Source: Caprimulgus europaeus (lineage: Eukaryota; Chordata; Aves; Caprimulgiformes; Caprimulgidae). From it: DNA of 64,000 nt. The notes beneath the pieces were generated by a model, which worked only from the letters and a program-made list of their open reading frames with translations, was not told where the DNA came from and ran no database searches. Position 1 is the stretch's first letter. Each line of letters starts with the position of its first letter. Positions 47,701 through 62,929 of this stretch are shown here, one piece after another. The stretch lies in NCBI GenBank assembly GCA_907165065.1, contig OU015524.1, positions 27,822,295 to 27,886,294 of the forward strand, written 5' to 3'. The position numbers were made by a program, and so were the translations under genes.

Positions 47701-50700
47701 CCTGCTGTATCCATCATAATTTTTTAATATATTTGTTATATATTTAATGCTCATTCTGAAAAAGAAACATAAGAAATTAAAATGGTAATAGTAACTCAAA
47801 GAAATGGACAGCAAACAAGTAGTAGTTTTAATAATGTCAATCCTTCATAAAGGGAATTAAGTATTTCTGATGATAGCTTTCTCATTTGATTTTGCTTGAA
47901 ATCTTTCTTGTATTTTTTTTTTCCTGTTCTAAAATGGCTTTATGCAAACCCACACTACAGGATATTCTCTACTGTCCTTAATGCCAAAAGACTATTTGAC
48001 GGTGTCAGACACAGAAACCTTCTGGGTGAATGCAGTATTCCACTTCACCAAAATGAAAACAAAATCATTTTATTGTAGCAGAGTCTTATTTCTTTTCTAG
48101 TAAGGACCAAAGACATTCTGGCTACTATGCTGCTTTTCCTGTGATTTGTGGTATTGTTTATTATGGAAACAAATTGCCCATCTATTGGAAGATATTGAGA
48201 CAAATTTGCTGATGTCAGTGAAGACACCATGAGCTGAAAGGAGGTGGTTATGATCTCTGCAGGAACTCAAGAGACTTACAAAACTGCTGCACTAGAACAT
48301 CCCAACTTTGCAGTTTTGGAACTATTTTAACTGGGAACCCTTGGCAGTGTAAAGTGAAAGCAGAGTCCAGCTTTGGGATGGGCTTCATTTTTAATTTGAA
48401 GAGATAGAGCTGCACCAATGTCTGCAGCAGCAGCAGTCTCCAAAAGCAGAGGGAAGGAGTCAGTCTTTTAATGAACAGTGGCTCACCTGTGATGGATCAG
48501 CATGTATTTAAACTGACCTTAGCCTAGTACCTGCCTCTTGTCTCTGCAACAGCAACATCATGAATGCCAGGGAAATCATTCCTCCAGTAGAGGGAAACCT
48601 CTGCTCCATCTGAGCCTTTGCTCTGGTGAAGGTAGATGAGTTCTAAGAGGAGAACAGCACAGGGCTTTTCTAGTGCATCTCGTGTCTTTGAGACATGACC
48701 AACTCCGTGTTTAATCCTGACAAGAAACACAAATTCAGTTTCTTTCCATAACAGTGTAGAAAAGCAGATTTCCTAAGCACTGGTAATTATTACTGCCCAA
48801 TAGAGGAAGTGCTGAGCCATAAAAGGTTGCATCAGAACTTTCCCAAGCACTGAAAAGATTGAAAAAGGCATGACTGGGGAAAATATGAGAAAGTTTTATT
48901 AGCCTGTTGCATATTGTGCATGTACTTTGTAGAAGCTTCAGGCAAGGGACTGTTTCACAGCTGCTTGCTGGATGAGGTTCTGTTTGGCATGCTGGGTAAT
49001 GGGATAAGGAGAAAACAACTCATTTGCATTGACAGTGAAACATCATTGACCTCTTAATTGTTAGAAATACGATATTTTTTCTATTAACTAGTACTTGTAA
49101 TAGCCACGTGTCTCTGCTGTGGGTTGAACTGCATCACCACCTATGTGATCTGGCGTTGTAATTACATTGTGTAAAGAGAACATTTTTATAGTGAATATAG
49201 CCTTGCTTCATATCTAGTTTTATTAGGCTGTGACAGTGTATTTTCTCGGCAGTTAGTTCAGTCAATTCCAATAAATATGGCATTTTGCAAGCATTTCAGC
49301 TTCACTCCTTTAAAGTCTGAGAAACTGACTTCTCAGATCAACAGTGTGATAAGGAGACAGTGCTGCCCTCTTCCACCTTGCAATGTGGAAGTGTAGAATT
49401 AATACAGACTCTTTATATTTCATGTCTTATTGAGATCTGTATCTCATATACATGTACCCTAACCATTCTATATATGTAATTTGTGAATGTAATATACTTT
49501 ATTCCAAAAACTTCTGACTTGCTGGCCCAGTATGAAGCCCCTACAGACCACACGGCTCTACTGGATTGCTGCTTGCTAGCTTCATGTAAATCCTAGTCAA
49601 AATATCTTTTTTTTTTTTTTACAGAAATGAGCTTAGAGCAACAAAATAGTTTTAATTTCAGAAATGGACACTCCTTGGGAGATTGGATTAGATCTCAATT
49701 TCCCTCTTTCTTTAAAGGCAAAATATTTTAGCTGAAAATTGCATAATTATGTTTCTTTTACCTAAGGCAAATTCTGCCAGTGAACCACCATCAACGGTAT
49801 GCATTTAAGCAGGAAACCAGCATTTCTGGCTGGAAAGAAAAGCAGCATTATCTCTACTATGTTTACTTTAACTGGACTAGCAACCGTTTAGCACGAACAT
49901 GGGAGTTCTGCCTGCACATAGCTAAGGGGAGAGAGAGTGCCTAGAAGAAGGAAAGAGATGAAGTCCATATGTTAGCTATGGGTGTATATGTGTTCATGCC
50001 TTGCTTAGAAGGTTCGGTATACATCACTGAGCAAAGCTGTGAGATGTTATCTCGTTGCCAATACATCAGCCTGTTTTGCTTGGATGAAAACTGACCACCC
50101 TTCAGAATGCCAAGTCATTTATCAAAATAAAAGACCCCAAATTATCTGTGAGAGGCAGAATGCAGGTTTGGTCGAGAGCGTGTGCTGGAATGCGTTTAAC
50201 ATCGCTGAACTTCAGGCAAGAGAGGTAGAATGCAGCTGCTATTAGCGCTTTCCTCTACACTCCCAAAGGAAAATTTGTTCTGTGAAATTCAAGTGACCAG
50301 ATAACTATAAAAAGAGAAGAAAGGAAGTGATAATACATGGGCTGTGAAACCTTATCTGAAATCTATCTAGTAATATTGGGGAGAGGTACTCATGTTACTG
50401 CTTTTATAACTACTGTAAACAGGTTAAAGCTTTTTGTTACTGAAACCATATGGAAAATAAATTCTTTGTCAAAAAAATTGATGCTTCACTTGGCATGTGT
50501 GCTCTTACAGCTTAAATAATTTTAAAGTGAAAATTGAAAGCGTTTGAAAAATTTTCTTGCTCTAAAAGTAGAGGATGCAGATGATTTCATTACAGACACT
50601 TTCAGAAGTAAAATAGGTAAAAGGTATTGTGAAAAAATATTTTTTCAATATTCCCACATTATTTACTTTTGTGCTGTTAGCATGCTATTAAATGCAGTGG

Positions 50701-53700
50701 TGTTTTCATGTATAATATAGGCATGATCCAGATCCCAATGAAACTGATGGAAAGAATCCCACTGACTTCAAAGACCTTGGAATCAAGCCCTTACATGTAT
50801 TGCTAATTAAACTTGATTAGTAAGTAAGGTAGGTCAGTGGAAAAAGTTTACCAGATTTATAGCCTACTTGAATAATAGGTAGTGGAATTAGTGAAGGTCT
50901 TGCAACTTTATTGCTGGAGTTCTGTTTGACCACAGCACAGCATGAGCTATGGGCCTGTATTGCTTTTCCTCATATTAATTCCCTGGTTCATAGGAGTGAG
51001 GCAAATGTTTCTTTCTAACATGAATTTTTATTGTTTACATAAGACAGCCTTCCTTTTCATTAAAACCTTTGTTATGTTTCCTTTTATAAACAATCATATA
51101 AATTAAGGGAAAGGGAGTACAGCTTGCATTAATGGGGTGAAATGAAAAAAGGAAGAATTATGCATAATATCGGGGGAAACATCCTGACAGCGAGATCTAT
51201 GAGAGTACTGAATTGTCTCTTACAGGAAGTAGAGGAAGCCACGTAACTTGAGACAGTCTGAAACTAGATTGGATGAACCACAGAAAAATCTAGCACATAA
51301 ATGGGACTGGGAAATGGGATCACACTTAGTAGATCTTCTGTGTCTCTGATGTCTTAAATAATTTTAGGAGTTATACAACTTTAGGAAAGCCTACGTATGT
51401 CTAGGCTTTGGCTGTGGTACTGATTATACTAAACAGTTTACATTAGGCAGTTTTCAGTAACCCACATGTAAAGGTGACCAGGAAAAACCTGAAGGAAAAA
51501 GAAATCAAAATAAGATGAAAACTAAAGCCCTGTTGCTCTGAAAACTGACTTAATGTGCTTATACCTTCTGATTCTTATCTGTTTGTCTCTCTGTAGTATA
51601 ATTGCTTTCCTGTCCAAGTGATGGGTAGGATTCTGACCTACTCGTATGAAAAACAGAGGTTGAGTGAGGTCAGTATTTGGCTGAGGGTGCTCACTGTATT
51701 AAGCTAATTCTCTGGTTATCAGTGCTTTGGTAGCTTAAACATCTGGCACAAAAAAAAAAATCCAGTATACTTTTAGGGGTAACTATAGTTTGCTACTAGG
51801 TTTTAAGTTCCACTGATTTAGTTACTTGAAGTCTGCCTGACTTATTTGGTTAACAGACTTTGCTGTGTGTATTTGACCCTGTTAAAGTGAGGGTGTATGC
51901 AATAAATCCTATTAAATATGGGGTAGATAAGAACCTTACATACCCCCCAAAGCTCTCCTAATATGCCATGAAAATATTATTTTCATTAATATGAAAAATG
52001 CTGCTGCAGAATGTATTTTGGAAGGAAAAAAAAGATATTTTCCTCATGGCTTACTTAAAATTATTAAGGTGTTCTATGCAGACCATCACAGAACTGACCA
52101 ACAAACTGTTCCTAATAGTCGTTTGCCAGGAATAATCAAGCAGGTATATACTTTACACTCAGGAAACATTTTAGAGGATTAAAAGTCACAGCATGTAGAG
52201 GAATATGAAATCCTAAACCTTCCCCTGCACTCAGACAAGCAGACAGCCACATCATGAGCAGCTGAATCAGACTTCAGGAACTACTTGCACAAACTATGAA
52301 AATGTCTGGCAAGATAAAATGTACCCTTAGCTGGAAGAAAATGATTCAATGATCACATGATGTCCCATGGCCATAGATTTAAAACAAACTTTCAGAAACT
52401 TATTTGACATGTGTTGATGATCACACAGATGAAAGCATGCATTGTACAGATGGGAATTCCAGTGTCTTGCACGGAGCCTTCAGGACTTATGAAAGAGAGT
52501 ATTTACAGTGTACTTTTAGGACAACTGCAGGAAAAAAGTGCCTTCATCAGTCAGTATAGTAGTTATGAAAGCCTTGTTTTCTTGAACATACTGAAGTATT
52601 TACATGTACACATATGGTATTTGAAATTAATTCATCTGTCCCTTGATGCATTCCTCATCACTGAAACAGAAAAACAAAACACAAGAAAATGGAAAAGACT
52701 GATGTGAAAAGAAAAGCCCTATTTTATTCAGTCTTAAGCATGACAAAGAAAAAAAAATGGTCGGGGGTTGGTCTTTGAATTACTTTTTGCATGCCCTGTG
52801 GACTTGAACTCCCCTAAGGTATTTTACCAAGCTTTACAACTGTGTAAAACAACCCTAGATATTTACTTGGTGTACCATGAAGGGATTTTAAAAAATATGT
52901 CTAAAACAGAAAAAAAACAACAAACCCCACACATTTTTCCTTTTTTTTCTGCAAATGTATTTATTTTTTTTTAAAAGCAGGGTGGATGTGTTTTTCAATC
53001 TTTTAAATAATCTCAGTTACAGACATTGTTTTCTTTTCTCTGAATTTGTATATCCGGGATAGTTCTTTTAGGGGAGGCCAGTTAAACCTCAAAGCAGACA
53101 AACAATTTTCTTAAGATTGAGTGTAGTTTCAGATTGACATTCCCTAATGAGCCTAAGCCCCAAATCCTGCCTTGCTGAAAACAGTCTAGGTTCACCAAAG
53201 TTTCTAGTCTTTCAGTTCAACTTTTAGATGTATAACAAACCCTCAGACTAGGCAAGAAGTCAAAATAAGCAAAGATCTCTCTGGATTTTTTCAATGTGTT
53301 CTCTGGAAACACATAAATCTCGATGTAGGTTTTATCAGGCATGTTTTCCCTTGGATCTAACCTAACCTCCTAATTTTTCTCATGAAGCTCTGTATTTGCA
53401 TAAAGGCATGGACATTTATGTGCATACATTTGTTCATTATGCTCATAAAAACTTAGTACAATCTGTGCAGATCTGTATTATGGATATGAATATAAAAGTA
53501 AGAGAACATAGACCATTTTGCATTAGGGACCTATTTGTAACCAGATTTAAAGAACCAGTCACATCTTATTAAATTATATATATGTGTAGATTTTGTAAAC
53601 ACGCAGGTATGTTATTTCGTTGTATTAAATCAGCTCATTGGTGATCTAAGTGGAGTATAGTGAAGCTGCAAATTATGTCTATAGAACATAAATTACGATT

Positions 53701-56700
53701 AAGGCTTCCTTCTTTGCAAATATTCTCAGTTTCCAGGATGAATTTATTAGTTGATTTATGTACATTTCTCAAAAGTAAAACTACTTAAATGCTTTAAAAA
53801 TGAAAGGTACAATTTGAGACAGGACCAACTGTCAACTGAGATAGGTGGTATTACATCAGAGATTAAATTAGCCCTCTGTTAAAATTATTAATTTTGGCCC
53901 AAAGACCAAAATTTTAACTCTGTCCTGATTCAGTCATAATTCCTGTTGACCTTTGTCAGGTTTTTGCCTGCAGAATTGAATAAAAAATGAGAGTTTGGGT
54001 CCTTAAGCTGTATGTTATTAAAATAAAATTGTTGATCTTTCTGGTAGATGATCACAGTGGCAAAGTCAGGTTTCTTGCCAGCTTGGCTGGGTATACGATT
54101 AAACTTTGAGGATTTATAATTATAGTAAAAATTAGTTTTGCCATAGCATCCAGCCGGGGAAGTAAACCAGTTTAAGACAAGTGCTTCCAGTAGGTGCAGT
54201 CATTCCTGTAGAGATCAGATTTCCTTTGCACTATCTTTTTTATACCCCATAGATAATAAATTCCACCTGGATGGCAGCAGTAGTGATGTTCAGTGTCCCA
54301 GTCAGCTACCCAAGGTAGGCACTTTGCTCTAACATACATATCTTGATCTCTGCTTCTTGGGCAAAGCCCTCACAAATTACAATGGACCATTTAATTGTGT
54401 AATTTCGTTGATCAGATTTACCACTGCCATCTTTGTTGCTAATACCTGTAATTATGGTTGGATTTAATGAAAGGGCCACTGGAAATGTCTGAGGAGCCTA
54501 TAACCTGGTTTTCCACATTCCTGGCCTTTTGTTTGTTCTAAGATTTGTAACACAGTAACTGATAATGATAGGTGATAGATGAGATAAGTGATTTTACTAT
54601 AATGCCAGGAAATTAGTTTACTTGCATTTATGGCCAGAGCTGTATTTCATCCAACCATTTTATAGGCATTTGCTGAGGAATAAAAAAATAATAATGCTAA
54701 AAAAAAAATAAAAAATTAGAACTCAAAATGTCTAGGATACCGAAATATCATGCAGATACAATATCTTTGGTTTAATACAAAATATATCTGGGAGAAAGAG
54801 GTATTCTGATATGTGGTGATATTGTCAGTCTAGTTATTGTTCAGTTGTCATCCTTCTGCTGCTCATTTTCAGAGAACACTTTATGAAATTCAACAGGGAG
54901 AGTAACAAGCATACCACAGTTTCAAGAAGAAAGATTTTCAGAATGATTCTTCTGCACGGAAATGTTATGATCAGACATACAAATAGACATTTTCAGACTT
55001 TTTTCCTAAGGAAGTTGGAAGGATATTAGGAAATGAGTAATTCTCAGAATAGGCAGGAATTTACTTAGGACCTTATTAATTGCTGGATGCTAGAGAAGTA
55101 CTGTCATGTCCATTATTCCCTGGGTATTGGCACTAAGTAGATGTCTGTGTGATTAATGGAATAAGCTTGGTCCAGACAATGAAGAGTGTTAACAAGACCT
55201 TTGCAGAGCTTGTGGAAAGTGCCTGGTTGTTACTCTTACCTAGAGGTGCAGAAAGTTGAAGAATTTTGTAGCTGTTGACATTTCTTGGGTGATGTGCATA
55301 AAAAATGCTGGAGGTGAAAGAGAATGTCTGCTACCTTCACTTAAAGACTAGACCTGCAGATGCAAGACAGCTAACAAAGGAAGAAAAAGTATATTTGAGG
55401 CTAACAAGTTACACTTGGGCAATAAATGACATTCAGTATGTAAATAAATCATGCACACTCAAAACTAGCTTGGACTTTGTGAAATGCTTGTGTCCTTGTC
55501 AAACCAGTGAATTCATGTGCATTAGTAACAGACTCTAGTCCTTGTGTGCAAGATAAAAAGCTGTATAAAAACCAAGCAGGTAATTCAATGTATTGATATC
55601 AAAGAAAGTCGGAAATATATGGAAGAGACAGAGAGAATTCTAATTTCACTGGAAATTGGTATGCCTTATAATACCTTTTTCAGTAAAATTCTCCAAAAGA
55701 AAATAGCATGCTACTTGTTTATGATTACTTCAGACAAGAAATAAATTTATTTTAGCTGTTTACCTCTGTTAATTTTTTTTCTGATTAGTCTGTTATACTA
55801 CAAAAAGGATGTGTACTACTTTGTGTGAGTGGTATATATGGTGCACTCTGTCATATCTAAACTATGTTGATTGGCAGATGTCTTCAAAATTTATTGCTAA
55901 ATTTCTGCCATCTGAGGTCATATTCTTAACTTTCTTTTTTATGCTGGGCTTCTCAGTATAAGCTGGGACCTACCCTTTTTGGTATATGACTCAGGCTGTT
56001 CATTTAATAGATTTAATTAAAAGCTAAATGCTTTGTAAAGAGGACTTGGAGGAAGGTGGGAGCTTTATATCACTTGTTAGCAACCTTTCTATGTCTCTAA
56101 AAAGACTGACATCAGAAGAAGCCAATTTTGGGAATGTACTTCAATACATCTTATGCTCCTTGCAGTACTGAAAGTCAGAAGACTTGAATTTTAAACTTAT
56201 CTTGTTCTGCTAAAGATTTTTAAAGATGGTTTTATACATTGATTCCTTGATATAATTTTTTCTTTCATTTTCTTTTTTTTTGTTTAGGTGTAGGTAGAGA
56301 ATGGACAGAATATATGTATTATTTTATTGGTTAGTAGCTAGCATTATTTTAATCTATGACATGTATGGTTAAATATACCAGAACAAAGTTTTAGATCACT
56401 CTTTAAAACATGCTTGCACAACGTTTTTTCACATATTTTTGCCCATGCAAAACTTTATAGATCCATGTGAAATTATGTTTTACTTCCATTCTTCTGAGAG
56501 TTTAGCAAAATTTGCCTACTAGGTAAGCTTAGTTTTTCTTTAAAGGAGGTAACTTATGCTTATAAAACTAAACAACAGAAACCCGGGGCAAATTCCAAGA
56601 GAGGATGCATTGTATTTAAAGAACAGCCTGCATGCTAGGGGCTTTGAGTTGTTTTTTATTGTATAGCTGTGTCCTCAGAGAGCTAAGATTTACAGCCCTC

Positions 56701-59080
56701 ATTAATGTAATTTATAAGACTGAATGACAAGCATACTAAAGGATCTGCAGCTGATCCAGTCAGCAACATACAGCTAATTCAGATTTGTCCAACCTGGTCT
56801 TGTCAAGTCAAGCAAAATAAAATCAATCAGTTAACAGAAGGAGTGGGAATACTTAAGCTGAAAAAAATAATCTTTTTCCTGCTGTGGGACTGGGGCTGGG
56901 CATCCTGTGCTCATTTTGCATTTCAGAGAAAATACTGCAGGAAGTTTTTTGTTTTTTGGGTTTTTTTTTTTAATGTTGGAAAACTACCGAAATTCCCTGA
57001 GAAATCCCCTTCTTACTTTCATCTGTGCTGTCTTGAAAAATGGCATGATGGCAGTGCTTGGGAACAGCTTTCTCAAAGACAGTCCAAGTCAGAAAATTGC
57101 TGTTTGCCAGAGAATCTCATTTCCATCTTGCATCCACTAATAATAACCTACAAAAGTATTCACTCTCAGTTTTAAATGACCTCTTGTGCTTGCTGCTGCC
57201 ACCACTGAAATTAAGAGTCAGTTGACACAAACTGGTATTTTCCCTTCAACTGAGAACCAGCTATGAGTGTGAAGTACATGTGCCCTGGCTGAGGAGAAGA
57301 AAGCTGAGTCCCTGAGCAGGGGACCTGATCACCCAGGCTGTGAATTCCTCCCCACCTTTACTTCCAATTTCTCTGCTTGTGAAGCACCAGTTTCAAGACC
57401 TGGGTTGAGCTGGGGGTGGAGGTGATGGAAACTTAGTTCTACTAACTATCATACCAGCACTGAGCTGTGTACTTCACTGAGCAAGGCTGCTTACAAAAAG
57501 CCTTCCTTGAAACTTGCAGAGAAAACACCAGCTTCATGTCAGATAGCAGCTACTGAAAGCTGTCCTCTCACTGAATGGACAACAGAGGTAACCAACAGCC
57601 CTAGACTTTCTGCTTCATATATATTTTAGCTGATAGCTCTAACATGTGACATGTTTTGATGTACCTAGTGCCATGAACCAGTCAAGAGACATGAACCTGT
57701 TTGTGAATGCTTCATTGAGCAAAGAACTGGTTTTTGCTTTATTAACCTTGTTTTTATGCTTGACTGGAGTGATATACCATGAAGTACTTTCAGTTGAGGA
57801 GTTTTGAACTTTTTTTTAGCAACAAAACCTAGTTTGCTCTAAGTAAAAGGAGTTAAATCCCCCAGTTAGTGGACTACAATTAGTAATGCAGTACAATTTA
57901 CATCTTGGGTCACAAAGATTAAAAAAGCAAATTTGTAATATCATGTTTACTTCCTGGCACAGCAAAAAGAAATAGAAAAGACATGTTCATGAGCAGATGC
58001 TTGGCTCCCTTTGCCACTAGATTATTGGAATGCTGTATAACCAGACTCTATACAGGTGTACAGTTAAAAGCCAATAATTTTAAGTACTTCTTTTTTAGAT
58101 CTATGTACCCAAGGATCTCTAGGAGCTTGACCTTGGGCCAGAAACCAGTCTAAAGTTTTAAGTCATTGTGGGCCTGCTAAGATGCTTGTCTTGCTCGTGA
58201 CTAATTTATGACTAATTCTCTCCTCAGTTAGTCATAGTATTGCAAGTTTCCACAGTGTGAAGTTGCAACTAAGAGGAGGAGGAACTAGGGCAAAGAAAAA
58301 GCTAGGGAAGAAAAAAAAAAAATGGGAAAGATTTATTATTATACAATATGGGCTGAAAGAAGAAAGAAACAAATTAACCAGACTTGTTTATAGTCTCGTG
58401 TGAGGTTCAGTAAGATGAACTTCAACAAACTGTTGGGGTTCCACAGACTCATTGTGTATTTCTAAATTAGCATTAAACATTCAGAGAAAAACAAAACCAA
58501 ACAAAAAACACCACTCAAAACATTGGTTATTATGAAAACCTCATCAGTGACTCTTTGCTCGGTGTACCATGGATCAAACAGGAAACTCTCTTTGAATCGC
58601 CCTAACCTTGTTCTGCAATCTAGGGCAATCCTTTACCTAGGTTAGTTTGGTTGGGTTTGGTGATGGTCTTACCAAAATACTTTGAGAACTAGAAAAAGTC
58701 CAATAAGAAATAATATAAATCTTTGGATTAATAGTCCCAAGAGGAAGCATTTTTAAATGGAATGAGTGAAGAGCATAATGAGAGTGCTTATGCAAAACAT
58801 TTTAAAATAGTGAACAGTAAAATCATACCTGATGGTAACGTGATGAGAGGACATGAAAGTTTAGGATTTTCACATTTGAAACTTGTCTAAAAATGCTTCA
58901 TGAAGCCTTCATGTGCTCAAAAATGTAGACGTCAGTATCAAAAATACAATCTAATCCAACTGTTGCCTTCTTAGATGTTCCTTCTTAGGCTATGCATTCT
59001 AGAGATGGTATTATATTCTTGACCATTGTGGGAGAACAGTGTGTCATGTTAAGACACTTAGTGCTTTATCCTGGGGCTCC
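41740..59080. other. Non-coding AT-rich stretch
   Basis: No gene recognised in 17 kb. Items visible: a purine-rich A/G run at 44655-44697, four CAG units near 48422-48434, a possible acceptor-plus-short-ORF at 46504-46571 with AATAAA at 46721, T-runs near 49608-49620 and 56955-56975, and a somewhat GC-richer patch at 57180-57440. All longer open frames lack motifs and have no consistent splice context. Confidence 0.5.
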
Positions 59081-59084
59081 ATTT

Positions 59085-59157
59085 TAAAAAAACAAAACCC
59101 AAAAACCAACCAACCAAACAAAAAAAAAACCAACCAAAAAACCACCAAACACAAAAC
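59085..59157. repeat. A/C-rich low-complexity tract
   Basis: Long A/C-only tract with repeated CCAA and CCAAA units. A G/T-only tract lies about 400 bp downstream (59560-59646), so the two could form arms of an imperfect inverted repeat. Confidence 0.75.
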
Positions 59158-59559
59158 CTTGCAACAAAAAAGATACTCTCTCTACAAACTGAAGAAATTA
59201 ATAGAAGAGTCCAGGGAAGAAACTGCTATACAATTAATTTGTGTCCATCCACCTTCATCCTAACAACGCACATATAGACAACTTCTGGTGAGAGAGGAAA
59301 CTATGTAATCTCAAGCAGCTTTTTACAGCTCTAGGGATAGATTTTTCCCACTGAAATGACAGTTAAGACTAGGTGGGTGACTTAAATTCACTTTAGAATG
59401 TAATGGCTTATAAAACCAAAACCCCACTGTCACAGGTTCTTTGCAGCAGAATTTGCACCATTTGAAATACAGATCTGCACTTTACCTTTGTCTAAATGAA
59501 GGCACTCTTGAAAAATTGAACCAGTTTTTGCCTGAAGAACCTATTGCCACCTTTCTGTA

Positions 59560-59646
59560 GTGTTTTGTTTCGGGGTTTTTTTTGGGTGGGGTGGTTGTTT
59601 TGTTTGGGTTGGTTTTTGTTGTTTTTTTTGTTTAGGTTTTTTTTGT
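59560..59646. repeat. G/T-rich low-complexity tract
   Basis: Almost entirely G and T with GGTT and GTTT units. It is the complement in character of the A/C tract at 59085-59157; matching segments such as GTTTGGGTTGGTTTTTG give partial complementarity. Confidence 0.75.
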
Positions 59647-59649
59647 CAG

Positions 59650-61776
59650 AGATGGCTTATTTCAACACTGCCAGTTTATGAGCATACACTAGAAACACAA
59701 CGGAACAAGCTGGAAGCATTTTGGATGAAAGACTTTTGTTGATTATATGTATAGAAGTGCCAACAGCTCTTCAAATGGATAGCAACCAACCCTGAACCTC
59801 AAAAAATTCAGACTTCTCAGTTCAGAAAAGCATCCAAAAATTAGTCTGCTTAAGCAAAACTTGTCCAAACCTCTTTGGTCTGGAAATCAGGCTGGAAATG
59901 TTACATGACCAGACTTTCTTATGAGTTTTCCAATGCTCATTTCCTTTTGCCAGCAAAGAGATATCATGAGAACAACTTCTTATAGTGTGGTGTGTCTGCA
60001 ATTAGACTTCTGCTCTTGGCTGAAAAAAACCCCAACAGTTAACCAAGCCTGTTTTGAACGTGTGCAGAGAGTGGATTTGATGCAAAGTCCATCCCTAATA
60101 ATTACATGGGAGAGATAAACCATATACTCTTATGCAATTAAAATGCATAGCATTAATACTTTTGCAAGATTTTAAAGCCACTTCCTTTCTTCTTATGGCA
60201 GTAAATCCAATAGTTTAATCTTAAAACTGAATTTGGACTGAAATTGAGTTCACTTGTAATTGAACTTTAGATTAGGTTTGCCAACAGAAAAATTGCCAAT
60301 GCAACAGAATTGTTTCTACTCTTCCCTTTTCAATACCTTTTAGTATATAATCATATTTTGCTCTATATCCCACATGATCCTTTTTATGAAAAGCAAAAAG
60401 ACAACTTTTGTTTTCAAAGGTTTTGCCGTGAATTGGGCTAGGAGAGCTGACTAGTGTTAAGAAAATGTATCTGAAAAAATATATAGTGGTAGGTAGTTAA
60501 TAAAAATATGTTAAACATACAGGAGCCAAATAAGTCCTAAAGAAGGCACAAAAGCTTGCAGAAACAATTAAAAATAAAGCTGAGAATACTGTATCACTGC
60601 TGGAAGAGAAATAGCACCCCAGATCTTGAAGTCAGTAACACTGGTTACTGCTTTGTCTGCTGAGAGTTAAGATGAAGTAGGGCATTAAATCTTACAGAGT
60701 CTATGCCTGTGACTCCTTTTCATTGGACTCAAACTTTTCAAACTGTAGGAACTTAATGGACAAATTGTGAACTGATTTGTTGCCATCAGATATCCATGTG
60801 AGTGGCTACAGTAACTCACACAGTTGCTAGCAGTTTCATGCAGGCTAGTGGAACTCATGTAGGCCCTTGAAAGTTCAGTACTATTTGCAATTCAAATTTT
60901 GTTTTTTCTACTGACTTAAAATCAAAGATGTTACAATCACTAAGGGTAACATTAATCTATAAAGGTATGAAAATTTACCTTCAAAAACAGAAAAACTGAC
61001 CATTACTAAATAAAGAACTTCTGGCAGAGATAGTGCTAAATCAGAGTTAAAAAGTTGGTTTTTTACATTCAAGTGTCAAATAACTTATCTGTGACAAAGA
61101 GAAACAGAATGCTGGAAAGAGACTGCCCTCTACCCATCAGCAGCCTTTCCCATACAAACCTGCATATCCTGTTCTCTTTGGCTTTCAAGGTGAATGAAAG
61201 AAGCTTCCACAGGTTGTTTGTGCAATGCTCTTTCAGTCAAAAAAAAGGATCTTCAGAAGAGCCCAAGGACAGTTTTTTCAAAGGTTTTGAGGTCACTTAG
61301 GTGCCATTTGCAGCATAAACTGTAGCATTAGAATAGCTTTAAACACCTTCACACTCAGTTCCTTTCAAAACTGAAAGTCAACTCCTACATAATATTTGTA
61401 TTTTTCAGAATTTTACATATAACATTATACATATTACATATAATATATACATATTACATTACAAGTTGTTGGTTTCATTTTTTCAACTCCAGCTCTTCAT
61501 TTTCTTTGTTGCTTCACTTTAATTCTGCACATTGCTAAGAATGTACATCAGTTACAGCCTTTTTTTTTTTTTTTAATTCCCTTAGCTTTCTGTAAAAGGG
61601 AAACATCAGGCATATTTTATAGTTTACATTTTTTGTTGCCACTACTCTGAATAATATCTGATGGACACATGCTTTGGAATTTGTCAGAAAAGGGATTAAT
61701 CTTTTATTTCAACTGATTTCTGATGAAATTGCCCACAGAAGTAACCACAATGTCAGAGTTTAGGGAAACAACTGTT

Positions 61777-61823
<47 letters not shown>

Positions 61824-62929
61824 CAGGAGAGAGTCAGACATCGAGAAATGTAGTTATTTTTCCAACTTCTTTCTCATCGTGTAGTTTCTTTCTGGTTCTA
61901 TCATACTTAAGTCTTTGAGGTTTTTGTCTGAATTGTTTCTTATAGTACCCATAGCTACTTCTGCCTTAAAAGCAGAAAATCATGCTGAAAAAGACCGTAG
62001 TTCATTAAAAGAACTAATGATTCTAAGCAGTCTAAACACTCAGAATGTTATACTACGTGGAGCAAGGAGTTTCCCTGACAAGTTATTTGTTGAACTGTGA
62101 ATAAAATCACTGGGTTTGTATCAAGGAAATTTCAAACCACGATTTTATTCTTCCCTCCTCCTCCACTGTTCCTGAATGGATGCTGTATGCACAGGGAGGA
62201 GGGAGGACAAGAATTACCCAGTGTGCTTTCTCTGAAAATGAAACTGTTTTAAACTATCCATAATAAACATTCACTGTTTTGCTCTTACACTCACTTTTTT
62301 ATTATTATTATTTGCAAATTGCATGCAGGCTTAAATGTAGCAATGAAAGGAAGATTTTTTTTTTATTGTTTTTTCAGGCTCAAGAGTTGTGAATATAGGC
62401 TGATTTCTGAGGCTTCTCAAAACCAAGAAACCTAGCTGCACCTTGGGTAGGCACAAGGCTAAAGCAGGATCATGCTAGTGAACTGGGTGCTGCTAAGACA
62501 GGGATAATTTAGGTCTCAAGGGTGAATGAATTAATCTAAGGACCTTTGTAGATCTGGGAATGGGGGTAAAAAAATCCAAGGAAAGCACAAGGGATGGTTT
62601 AAGATGTGTTGACTCCAATGCACTCTGTGCACAAAAATTCTGTATGAAATTCAAGGTTATTAGGGCAAATCCCACAGAGAGTGAAGCTCATGTAAAAGTT
62701 CTCTGCTACCTTCCCTGACTGATATCTGAATTAAATACCGACTGGCCACCCCTGTAGATGTGAATTTTCAGTATCTACTTTTGAATCTGTTCTTACATTC
62801 TATCTGTATTGTGGTGCAATAAGTAAGAGCTTATTTTAATCCTAGTTTCCCCAAAATAATAATTCTTGACAAGAAGTTACACAAGGTAGTCTAGGCTGTA
62901 AGTAGAGCATGGTTTACATACAAATATGC
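59650..62929. other. Non-coding AT-rich stretch
   Basis: No gene recognised. It includes an AT-rich patch with a 20-bp period repeat of ATACATATTACAT (61427-61459), a T-run at about 61560-61574, and the long (TA)n at 61780-61815. Confidence 0.6.
61780..61815. repeat. (TA)n microsatellite, about 18 units
   Basis: Thirty-six bases of uninterrupted alternating A and T, followed by GTATGTAT. This is the longest dinucleotide repeat in the window; it can extrude cruciforms and is expected to be length-polymorphic. Confidence 0.9.

Noticed and set aside
51220-51300. Text vaguely like the CR1 C-terminal/3' region (AAACTAGATTGGATGAACC)
   Set aside because: The match is discontinuous and lacks the stem and octamers; it could not be supported.
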